Under the pieces are notes generated by a model, which saw only the letters and a program-made list of their open reading frames with translations, made no database searches and was not told where the DNA came from. Shown piece by piece: positions 25,731 through 34,421 of a stretch of DNA of 64,000 nucleotides. This DNA is from Luidia sarsii. Taxonomy: Eukaryota; Echinodermata; Asteroidea; Paxillosida; Luidiidae. Numbering within the stretch: the stretch's first letter is position 1; every line of letters begins with the position of its first letter. The stretch covers positions 15,189,242-15,253,241 of the forward strand of contig OX465115.1 in assembly GCA_949987565.1 (NCBI GenBank), given 5' to 3'. The translations under genes were made by a program, and so were the position numbers.

Positions 25731-25772
25731 CACGGACGTGTATAAAAAACCGGTTTTTTATACACGTCCGTG
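25731..25772. repeat. Perfect 42-bp palindrome
   Basis: CACGGACGTGTATAAAAAAC followed by C and then its exact reverse complement (GGTTTTTTATACACGTCCGTG): two 21-base arms with no spacer. It is flanked by C-rich sequence on both sides (CCCCCAGC occurs directly left and right). A TATAAAA word appears on each strand. Function unknown; it could be a very short fold-back insertion. Confidence 0.85.
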
Positions 25773-25875
25773 CCCCCAGCACACTAAAAATAATTATTAT
25801 GTGACCCGCCACAGCATAATGAGAAATAACCCCACTTTTGAGATTTTGAGATTTTCTAATGATGTGAAAGAGTGA

Positions 25876-26040
25876 TATACAAAAATGTTGCAAACTGCTT
25901 ACTGACTAAAATTACCAAAATGTAAATCTAAAAGTTAGTGGGCCTGACGTTTCGATCCTAGCAGGACCTTTCTCAAACTCTGCCTTTGAGAAAGGTCCTG
26001 CTAGGATCGAAACGCCAGGCCCACTAAATTTTAGATGTGA
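25876..26040. repeat. Fold-back repeat, near full length
   Basis: Left half begins ATACAAAAATGTTGCAAACT and contains GGGCCTGACGTTTCGATCCT; right half is the reverse complement beginning TTTGAGAAAGGTCCTGCTAG. Same family as 17688-17846. Confidence 0.8.
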
Positions 26041-26248
26041 AAGAGTATTAGCTTTCAAATGATATCAAAATATAACATCCTCTAATAAATTATTTAAAAT
26101 GTTCGAAAATACAAAAAAAACCCATTTTTTTATTTGTAATCGAATTGTGAAGATACTTTAACTTCAGGCGTTGTTTACTCAAAAAGTGTTTTGGTGGGAT
26201 ATTCCTCATGTCGTTGTGCCGGGTCACAATTATTCCACAATAATAAAA

Positions 26249-26340
26249 GCTTAAAATTTAGTGGGCCCGACGTTTCGATCCTAGCAGGACCTTGAGAAAG
26301 GTCCTGCTAGGATCGAAACGTCGGGCCCACTAAATTTTAT
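26249..26340. repeat. Fold-back repeat with almost perfect arms
   Basis: AAAATTTAGTGGGCCCGACG ... AGCAGGACCTTGAGAAAGG pairs with CCTTTCTCAAGGTCCTGCT-type sequence across a minimal loop; the arms share the same GGGCCCGACG variant, so both halves were homogenised or copied together. Confidence 0.8.
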
Positions 26341-26844
26341 GATTTTATGATATACATTTCTGTATATCACAATAATAAAAGAGTAGGTTTGCGGTGACGC
26401 GCCATGTACGATAATCTCTTTTGTGAGTGATTGTGGTTCTGAAAAGAACCTGAGGGTTTTCACTCTCAAAGAATTTTCTCGTGCATGGTGTCAAGGCAAA
26501 CTTACGCTACTCTTCAATCTTCGTTAGTGCCACCACAATAGAAAGAAAAAAATCGCATCTAGATGACTGCGTGCCCTAGGCCCTGTTAGTGTTACTGTGG
26601 TCCTCCATTTAACAATGCGTTTGAATTCTTTATGTAAAACATTATTTCAAATAGCTTTCTGGCATGCATGACTAAACTGCAAAGCTGAAAAGGGGCTTAT
26701 TGAAGGTCTGACGTCTCGATTCTAGTAGGATCTAAGCCAAAGCCAAGTGTAAACCTGCAAATAAGCCTTCGAAATAATTTGATTTTTATTATCAACGCTC
26801 ACAATTTCGAGACAGTAGGCCTATTCCTTTCCTGCCAAAAAACA
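26341..26844. other. Intergenic DNA with a stem-loop repeat copy and a repeat fragment
   Basis: Around 26380-26465 lies a minus-strand copy of the histone-stem-loop-bearing repeat (GGTTCTTTTCAGAACCAC on that strand), and at about 26702-26735 a fold-back fragment. No gene seen. Confidence 0.4.
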
Positions 26845-27238
26845 AGAGGGAGAGAGAAAGGGGGGGGGGAGAGGGGGGGGTCGAGAGAGAGGTGGATGGA
26901 TGGGCGGAGAGAGAGAGAGGGGGAGGGAGAGAGAGGCCGAGAGAGACAGAGAAGTGAGAGAGAGGGGAGATGAGAGAGCGGTTCTGATATAGAAACCGAT
27001 TCCAAATGCCCAAGGCAAACAGAGGAAAAGACAAAGATCAAACAATATCACACCGACTCTTGTCGCTTCGAACAAAGAGGGCCTATTAGCCACCAAAGGC
27101 CGGGCGACGAGTCAAACAATAGGTCTTTGAGAAGGACATTAGCAGACGCTTCACTAATCCTCTGAGAGAGGGAGAGAAAGAGGGGTGGAGAGAGGGAGAA
27201 GAGAGGAGAGGGAGAGAGAGAAGAGGGGGAGAGAGAGG

Positions 27239-27305
<67 letters not shown>

Positions 27306-27665
27306 GGAGGGATCGAGAAAGAGAGTGAGAGAGGGGAGGAGAAAGAGAGGAGATGTAGGAAAACAAGAAGGGAGAGATCGAGAAGAGAGGGACGGAGGGA
27401 AAGAGAGAAAGAGAGAAGAGAGAGGAGAGGGAGGGGAAGAGAGAGGTTGGGAAGAGGAGAGGGAGGTTAAGAGAGAGAGCGAGGGAGAGAGAGAGAGCGA
27501 GAGAGAGAGCGAGGGAGAGAGAGGGAGAGAGAGGTGGAGAGAGGGGGAGGTGGAGAGACTGAGGTTGAGAGAGCGAGGGAGAGGGAGGGTGAGAGAGGGG
27601 GAGGTGGAGAGAGAAAGAGAGGGGTGGAGAGAGGGAGAGGGAGGGAAGTTGAGAGAGAGGTGGAG
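26845..27665. repeat. Long polypurine (GA/GGGA) tract, about 0.8 kb in two blocks
   Basis: Blocks at 26845-26975 and 27165-27665 are nearly pure GAGA/GGGAGA on the plus strand, interrupted by about 190 bases of mixed sequence. Long open frames on both strands here (Ser/Leu/Pro-rich on one, Arg/Glu-rich on the other) follow from the simple sequence and are not genes. A pure (GA)n core lies at about 27241-27294. Confidence 0.85.
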
Positions 27666-27669
27666 CGTG

Positions 27670-28741
27670 ATCCAAGCATTGGGTCTGTCACGCCACCGAG
27701 GTTGGATCATGGTTGGATTAACTCGGTGCCCAGATAAGGTATGGAGGTGTACACTACGTGGAAGAAGAAAACAAAACACCAACAAACAAGAAACAACACG
27801 AGCCCAAAACAAACGGGGCGGCGACTGGAATCAGGTGTGAAATTACCGGGGCTCCATTGCGGTCTCAAGTGGCGCAAATCACCCGTCTATAATCTCATCA
27901 CACGGTCGATTCTTCGGGGGATATCTCACCGCTTTAAAACCGCACACAAATCGGCAATGCCAACGTGGTATGATACCCTCGTAGCGAGACGGGCTCCACT
28001 CGGTCAATCTCCAAGGGAACAAGCTCTGGTATAAGAGCACCCAGAATCCTGATGTGACGAAAATTTAAATCGAGACCAGGGATGAGAATTTCTCCGAAAG
28101 TCGAGGGGCGGCAGGCCGTTTCGATCCCGTCAGCAGGATCTTCGGAGCCGGGCCGGTGGGAGGATTGCGGTGGACGGTGTCGGTCACATAGGGGATCATA
28201 GGGGATCATTCGTTAGTTTTAGGAACGGAGAGCAAACATCGCCATCGTCCGATTCCGAGAACGAGGGGGAAAAGCTTCGCGCCTTATCGGCTGGATTGGA
28301 GTCGGAAAGGGGGGGGCTGTCTGAGCCTGTCTGAGTCGTCGCTCAACGGACACGTGTTCAGTTTCACGCCAATGGTCTTGAGAGTGAAGCAACTCGCTCG
28401 CCCAGTCTTGGAGGAGACAGTTGGTAGCTCTTCTATCGGCCCTCGCAACTTCAAACAAGTAGACACGGCCGTTTTGGGGCTGTTTTGTTTGAAAGTGTTT
28501 GGGTTTTTGAACGAAATCACTTGCCTCTTTAAATTGCTTGATTCGAGGGCCCGAGTTTCCGCGGCTATTGAAAGATAATTACTCGTTGTAATCGGTTGGA
28601 ACAAAGTGCGCGGACTATTTGAAACAAGGGCCAAGATTGCGCTGCCGTGATAAAGTATCGAGAGCTATCGAGAGAACGCTAGCTTCAGTTAGGGACTGAG
28701 GGGGTTACTGTTAATCCGGCTACTGCACAGAGGAGAGGAGA
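27670..28741 (+). promoter_or_regulatory. Upstream region and likely promoter of the plus-strand 703-codon frame
   Basis: After the polypurine tract the sequence becomes CpG-richer (about 28060-28740) and runs into the start of the GC-rich reading frame at 28742. No TATA box is obvious. Open frames here are short and not protein-like. Confidence 0.35.
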
Positions 28742-30853
28742 ATGGACGGCGAGGGCAGCCGCTACTGGGTGGACCGAGGGGGATCAGTGCGAGCCGGCCG
28801 CGGCGTGGCCACGGCCGCCGCCTCGCTGTCGGCCTCTCGCCGGGACCGGAACAGCGAGCAGGCACGCAGCATGAACCGGGGCGAGGAGCGGCTGCTTCGC
28901 GGCACCCTGGGCCGACTGGAGACGGAGGAGCGCCGGTCGGTGCGACTGCTGCGTCGGACCACGGCCGGACTGAAGCGGACGCTGCACGAACTGAACGCGG
29001 CCGCTCGGTCCGTTCAAGTCTGGATGGAGCTGGAGGAGAGGGAGGGAGGCGCCGGCGGGAGACCGGCTCTCGGGAGACGGAGCAGCGCCGGCAGCAGCAT
29101 CAGCATCCTCTCTGGCGGCAGTCACCAGCATCACAGTCCCTTCGCCAGCGTGGATTGCATCAACGCCGGCTCCTCGAGCGAGGCGGCGGCCGCGGGCGGA
29201 GTCGGTCTGTCCGAGTACAGTCGCTACCGTCTGCCCAGGCTGGCCGGCCCCGGTTCCCCCGTCGTCTCCTCGTCCTCGTCGGTGGTCGCGGGCTGCCGGC
29301 GAAGAGTGGCCAACGGCGCCGGTCCCCGCCGGTTCAGCGAGAACGACGCCGACGGACTGGCGCGGACGCTGCACCAGCTGAGACTCAGGAAGGGAGGAGG
29401 CGATGCTGAGGACGACGAGGTCTGGGATGAGGACGAGGACGAGGAGGAGGAGGAGGGAGACGCCGAGGGTCCTCATCCTCCTCGTCATCCCCGCCACCGC
29501 TTGCAGCGTCACCACTCGGCGCTCCCTCGCTCCCCCAAGGGGAGTCCGGTGGACCGCTCTCCCCTCGGCAGGCACGGGCTGGTCTACTACAAGACCGACT
29601 CGCCTCGGAGTACGCCGACCTACGGCTCGCCCCGGACCTCGCCTCGGGACTCGCCCCGCAACTCGCCCAAGCTCCTCCAGCGCTCCTCCTCCCACGGCCC
29701 CTCACTCACCGCCCCCTCCTTCTCCTCCACCACCTCATCGCCCTCTTCTCTCAGACGAGCGCCGCAGCTTCACCCCGCCTGCTCCGCTGAGAACCTTGCT
29801 CCGAGCTCGGCCGCGAGCACTGGTGGCGGCGGAGGGGGTAGACACGGCTGCAGCCTGGCCGAGATCACGGTGGAAGTGGTGGCGGCTCCGTCCTCGCCGG
29901 ACGACCACGGTCCCAGCAACAAGCACCAGAGGCTCTTCGTCCCCTCGCCGGCGCCTCAGTCCGGTATGAAGTCCCTGGCCAACTCCCCGCCGGTTGCGGC
30001 GTCGGTATCGGACGGTAGACCGGACACGCCGGCTCACCCACCGCGGAGTCCCCACGGCGCCCGGCTTTCACAGCAGCAGCAGCAGCAGCAGCAGCAACAG
30101 CAGAGCGGTCGCATGCAGCCTGTCCTGGAACGTCTGGACGACATCGATCCACTAGTTCCCGAGGCTGGCTCTCCACTCAACGGTCAGGCTGCCTGTCCCT
30201 CCCCTTCCATCACCGCCGCCGCCTCTGCTTCCTCGGTCCTCACGTCGACCTCGGAGTGGCGGTCCGAGCGGCCGCTGCGGGAGGCCCGTCGGCGGGTCCT
30301 GCACGCCCTGCCGGCCACCTTCGCCGCCCTGACCGCTGTCGGAAGCGGGGGACGGCGGCGCCACTCATCCCCGGCCGGTCAGGAGGAGGCGGTCAGCCAG
30401 TGCCGGGAGCGGTTCTCCGAGCTGCTGGACCGGCGGCGGGCCAGCGAGCAGTCCGAGCTGGAGGCCAAGGTTCGGGAGTTCCTGGAGAAGACCGTGTCGG
30501 CTTCTACCTCGTCCTCGTCCTCCACCTCGTCTTCTTGCTTCTCCAACCCCAACTCCACTTCCAATAACTCTAACTCCAGTTCCAGCCCCAACTCCAACCC
30601 CAACTCCAACCCCAACTCCAACCCCAACCCCAACCCCAACCCCAACCCCAACTCCAACCCCAACTCCAACCCCAACCCCAACTCTAACCCCAACCTCAAT
30701 TCCAATCACAACTCTAACCCCAACTTCAATTCCAACCCCAACTCCCCCTCCAACTCCAACCCCAACTCCAAACCCAATCCCAACTCCAGCTCTGAGCCGA
30801 AGCATGTCAGAGCGGCCACACATGACCAAGAATTGCTCCAGTCGCGTGCTTAG
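28742..30853 (+). CDS. Uncharacterised low-complexity protein, 703 codons, single exon
   Basis: The uninterrupted frame is far longer than expected by chance, strongly GC-rich against AT-rich neighbours, and has an AATAAA signal about 75 bases after the stop. I do not recognise the family. Residues about 40-105 form an Arg/Leu/Glu-rich, probably helical segment ([20 protein letters not shown], then [11 protein letters not shown]). Near 195-215 is a second basic helix ([16 protein letters not shown]), followed by an acidic [15 protein letters not shown] run and a phospho-like Ser-Pro region ([20 protein letters not shown]). A polyglutamine run of 11 is near residue 445, a helix ([20 protein letters not shown]) near 560, and then about 85 residues of Asn-Pro-Asn-Ser repeats. 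There are no membrane segments or catalytic motifs. A nuclear or scaffold role is only a guess from the basic helices and disorder. The start is the first ATG in the frame; a spliced 5' exon is not excluded. Confidence 0.6.
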   Translation: MDGEGSRYWVDRGGSVRAGRGVATAAASLSASRRDRNSEQARSMNRGEERLLRGTLGRLETEERRSVRLLRRTTAGLKRTLHELNAAARSVQVWMELEEREGGAGGRPALGRRSSAGSSISILSGGSHQHHSPFASVDCINAGSSSEAAAAGGVGLSEYSRYRLPRLAGPGSPVVSSSSSVVAGCRRRVANGAGPRRFSENDADGLARTLHQLRLRKGGGDAEDDEVWDEDEDEEEEEGDAEGPHPPRHPRHRLQRHHSALPRSPKGSPVDRSPLGRHGLVYYKTDSPRSTPTYGSPRTSPRDSPRNSPKLLQRSSSHGPSLTAPSFSSTTSSPSSLRRAPQLHPACSAENLAPSSAASTGGGGGGRHGCSLAEITVEVVAAPSSPDDHGPSNKHQRLFVPSPAPQSGMKSLANSPPVAASVSDGRPDTPAHPPRSPHGARLSQQQQQQQQQQQSGRMQPVLERLDDIDPLVPEAGSPLNGQAACPSPSITAAASASSVLTSTSEWRSERPLREARRRVLHALPATFAALTAVGSGGRRRHSSPAGQEEAVSQCRERFSELLDRRRASEQSELEAKVREFLEKTVSASTSSSSSTSSSCFSNPNSTSNNSNSSSSPNSNPNSNPNSNPNPNPNPNPNSNPNSNPNPNSNPNLNSNHNSNPNFNSNPNSPSNSNPNSKPNPNSSSEPKHVRAATHDQELLQSRA
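30110..30111 (+). other. Vicinity of the polyglutamine codon run in the 703-codon frame
   Basis: Just upstream, at about 30070-30105, consecutive CAG codons with a CAA interruption encode about 11 glutamines. It is listed because such CAG runs are length-variable between individuals. Confidence 0.4.
30544..30790 (+). repeat. Coding tandem repeat AACCCCAACTCC (Asn-Pro-Asn-Ser)
   Basis: About 20 units of a 12-base (and 6-base) step encoding NPNS/NPNP, in frame with the 703-codon protein and preserving the frame to the stop. Variants (AATTCC, CACAACTCT, AACTTC) cluster toward the 3' end, as in an ageing minisatellite. The repeat is open on the minus strand too (GVGVGV), which carries no meaning. 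Confidence 0.85.
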
Positions 30854-30926
30854 AACATTTTGTGCACTTCACAATGCAATGTCAATTCTAGCCTAACTAT
30901 AACATTGCTCGGAAAAACAGCAGTTA

Positions 30927-30932
30927 AATAAA
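30927..30932 (+). terminator. AATAAA polyadenylation signal
   Basis: The canonical hexamer in GTTAAATAAAGATTTGG, 74 bases beyond the stop of the 703-codon frame, supports that frame being the last (or only) exon of a transcribed gene. Confidence 0.55.
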
Positions 30933-33900
30933 GATTTGGACCTGCCTGACGAGAAGTGAGTGCAGCAGTGAACTTCGTGGAAGCCTCTCCAAAAACAACC
31001 CACACAGCACTCCATTCAGGAAAAATCCTGAGGATTTTTGAGGCCACTCCGTCTGCAATCTCCACCCATGAATTTTAACAACCATTACAAATATAATGTC
31101 GGCTTATGCATTACTTTGTATAATATGTAGATAAGATCTGAAGGTTTGCATGGTAGAAGTGTCAAGTTTAAGAGTCTCCGGTTAGAGTACACACTGCCCG
31201 AAACGTTAAAATACCGGCTCTTTTCAGAGCCACACTCCGTCTCTAACGAGATGTGTCACCGCAAACCTCCCACTTTGTACATTTACCAATTACGCCAGTT
31301 TTCTTTAGCACCAGTGTACAAAATATTAACCAAGAAAAAAATGCATTTTGTACATATAAAGTACAGTATAGTAAGGTTGACCAGAAAAGTAACAGAAAGT
31401 TGATATCAAGTTGTTTTCCATATTTTATGTGCATGTAGTTGGTTTACTGTATTTTACGTACATGCATTATTGCAAGAGATAACTGTTAAAGTGATAATCC
31501 ATGCTGCTTCCTCAGTCTATTCTTTAACCGGATCCGATAAGCGCCGAGTTTGTTCGGCTGCTTTCCTCGTACCTTGTGCGCCTGCGCGGCTGTGACGTAG
31601 CAAAACGTCACCAGCCGCTCCCCCAAGTTAAATAGCTCTTGTGGCCGTGGACCTTTCTTGATTTCTGTTATAAAAACATTTTGTCTTCCTTTTGTACATA
31701 CTATTTTGCTCCATCGTGCAGTGATTGGTAACTTAACTACATGTAATTACTGTTCGATGTTTTTTAATCATCTTTTAGAAATCAGAGGCCTCGAGCCCTG
31801 CAAGAAAGGTCTAGGATCAAAAAAAAGTTAGGCAATCTTTTTTTCTCGAGAGAGTTGCCGTTTTTGCTGTCAGTTAAAAATCAGGAACAAGCTTGAACAA
31901 TGTTTGTATATGATGCTCATCTCTTTAATGAATTCCTCGTATTTTTTGTAAAATTAAATAACCAGAATGATTGTCAACGAAAAAAAATCAGAACTTGGAA
32001 TTATTGGACAGTGGACAATCTCTTTCAACTTCTCAATCTCTTCCTTCTAACTGCGCAACAACAAAATAGTTCGTGGTGAAAAAAACCCCAGAGTTCTCAG
32101 TCCCTTCCTCCATGCCCAGCCTTAGCTCTCTCCTCGTCGTGTGCTGCCAAAAGTTCTTTCCGTGAGATTTTCACCCCGTGAAGCCGCGAGGTAAATATAG
32201 GTCTACCTGTTTGATTTTAGCGCGGCGGTCTTGGGTACTAGTCGGATTAGCCGGCTTTGCCAAATGTAGCCAGTCAAACCGCAGGGTGTGCTCACGGAAT
32301 GACGAATTATTTTACACGGCTAACCAACTGGGAAGACTGCGTGAAGGTTTGTGTATTCTGCACGTCGCCAGGAATCTCCTGACAACGGGCAGAGTACACA
32401 CTACCCGAAACGTTGACTTACTGGATCTTTTTAGTTTTTGGTTTTTTTTTAAATTTATTTCTTTATTATTTCTTTATTAATAAGGAATGGCAAATATATA
32501 TTAAAAAATGGACGTTGGATTTCTAGAAAGAGTACCACATTGCACCATGAATGATTACACCTAGTACTTTTGTTGTATTGTTAATTCAATTAATACAATT
32601 ACAGCTATTCCATAAAAGTACGGTTGATAAAAGGTTGGGGCTATTATGATTACGGGGAGGCAAGTTCAAGAATCACAACAATTATCCATGCATTATACAT
32701 GTATGTATACTGTACTCACCCACCCAAAACAAGATTTGGGTGGGTAAGTGGAATGATTATCATGAATAATTCATCATTCGTAGACAACATGCAACCAATA
32801 GCACGCCTTTATGCTAATGATGGCCTTTCCTGTCCTGGATAAAAAAAATTACGCATCCGAGGGGGAGGTGTGACTGACCACTAGAGCAAGGGTTGGTATC
32901 GAGTTCAGGGACAGGACGGAGGAAAGTCAATCTAGTTCCCTCCAAGGTAGACTGCATCCGTTCAAGAGGGCATGTTCCTTACACCACCCTATCACCCCTT
33001 ACCCTCAAGTTACAGCCCAGACAAGGAGCATCCATTGTTCTATGCCACAGGAGAGAGCCCCTTGGTGTTGTAAAGCTATAACCTCCCTCCTCCATCCTGT
33101 TTACACACCGGGTATCGTCTGTACATGTTTGACAAAATGTCAGATGCTTTGCGGGCATTTGATCTCACTTCTATCAGGAAGTAAGAGAGATCATCTCCAT
33201 CGGTCGGCTAAGTTTGGACAAAGGTAGCGTCTGTGACAGTTTTGGTTCACCAGAATCCAGGAAGAATGGTATATTTCGAAATCAAAGAAATGTGGTCAAC
33301 AACTCTCCTGGCCTAAAGGTAGGGTACACCATTTGCAAAGGTCAAAGAATCGCTTCCATACTTTATCAAACTTTGTCATACATAAAATAACACACCTGCG
33401 TAAGTTTCTGCTCAATCCGTCGACCATGTCACGACAAAAAACGCTTTATTATGACTTTGACTGAAATTCGGACCCACTGACTTGGACTCAAGAGTTGATC
33501 TGCGTAACTTAAAAAAAAAAATTAACACTGCCAAAATTTAGTCTTTGCGACAATCGTGTGTGATAAAATTGACTGTGATTGCTAGCTAGGGGCTTTTACT
33601 GAATAGTTTGGGAGGATTGGGGTACATGGAATGATCCAATGATTTTTATTGCAACATTCTTACTTGACTCTTCTGGTATACTATGCAAATAGGCCTGTTA
33701 TTAAGAAAACTCTCCAAAATTGGGAAACGCATTTTCAGTACAGCTTTAAATTGGTGACTTAAGACTTTTGGATCTTTTTATCAACTCAGGTTTGTATCTT
33801 TATCTCACACCAACAAAAGACGACAAATTCCGACCATTATTACACGGCATTCCTGTCTGTATTGAATGACCTAAAAAAAAAATTTTTTTTAAGGAAAATA

Positions 33901-34421
33901 AGCTGACCTGTTGTAAAGTTACAGGCCTGTTTAGAAAATGGCAAACAAAAGTTTCAAATGATTACACGAATGAATGAACATCAATATTTGGAGGGCCTGA
34001 CATTTTGATCCTAGCAGAACCTTTCTCAAAGGCAGAATACCTTGGCAGAATGAAGTTGAGAATGCCAAATTTTGATATTCACCTTTTGGTTATTTTAGTC
34101 AGTAAGCAGTTGGCAAAATTTTCGCATATTACTTTAGAATCAATAAATAAATAGACTTTCAGCAGCAAACTGTAAAAATACGATGACACATGATGTAACC
34201 CCAATTATCCATGGAAATCATAAACATACAATGGAAGAAATTAATATTAATTAATAAATATACCATCAGCAGCACATTGCATTAATTAATAAGATTAGAA
34301 ATGCATTCGAGAAGTGCTCAACTGCATTTCAATGCACCTGTGATTTAAAAAAACCAAAAGGCAAATGTGAAATAAAATGTCAGAATTTCAGAATTGAGAC
34401 AATTCAAGGATGAATTTTTTT
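30933..34421. other. Intergenic DNA between the plus-strand frame and the PLEKHM1-like gene (convergent)
   Basis: No supported gene. It contains a stem-loop-bearing repeat at about 31186-31285, a truncated copy of the same family at about 32388-32450, a fold-back repeat at about 33990-34110 and a CpG-richer patch at 31540-31640 with a TGACGT...ACGTCA arrangement. The right part (below 34422) probably includes the 3' UTR of the PLEKHM1-like gene. Confidence 0.4.
31186..31285 (+). repeat. Dispersed repeat carrying a canonical histone-mRNA-type stem-loop
   Basis: GGCTCTTTTCAGAGCCAC at 31216-31233 has the six-base stem, UUUC loop and 3' AC of metazoan replication-dependent histone mRNA ends. It is not next to a histone gene: the flanks (GAGTACACACTGCCCGAAAC before, GTCACCGCAAACCTCC after) recur at other sites. 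Related copies: 12555-12700 (GGCTCCTTTCAGAGCC), 26380-26465 on the minus strand (GGTTCTTTTCAGAACC), 43790-43825 (worn), 57344-57440 (worn) and 32388-32450 (5' part only). Confidence 0.6.

Noticed and set aside
27048..27840. Long open frames (up to 254 codons) on both strands
   Set aside because: They lie in GA-rich simple sequence, which is open in several frames by composition; Ser/Leu/Pro or Arg/Glu-only translation and no splice or start context.
28784..29695. 303-codon minus-strand frame opposite the plus-strand 703-codon frame
   Set aside because: GC-rich shadow of the plus frame; no start context, no downstream poly-A signal, and Arg/Gly/Ala-biased composition.
31216..31233. A histone gene end
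   Set aside because: No histone reading frame lies upstream; the stem-loop belongs to a dispersed repeat.
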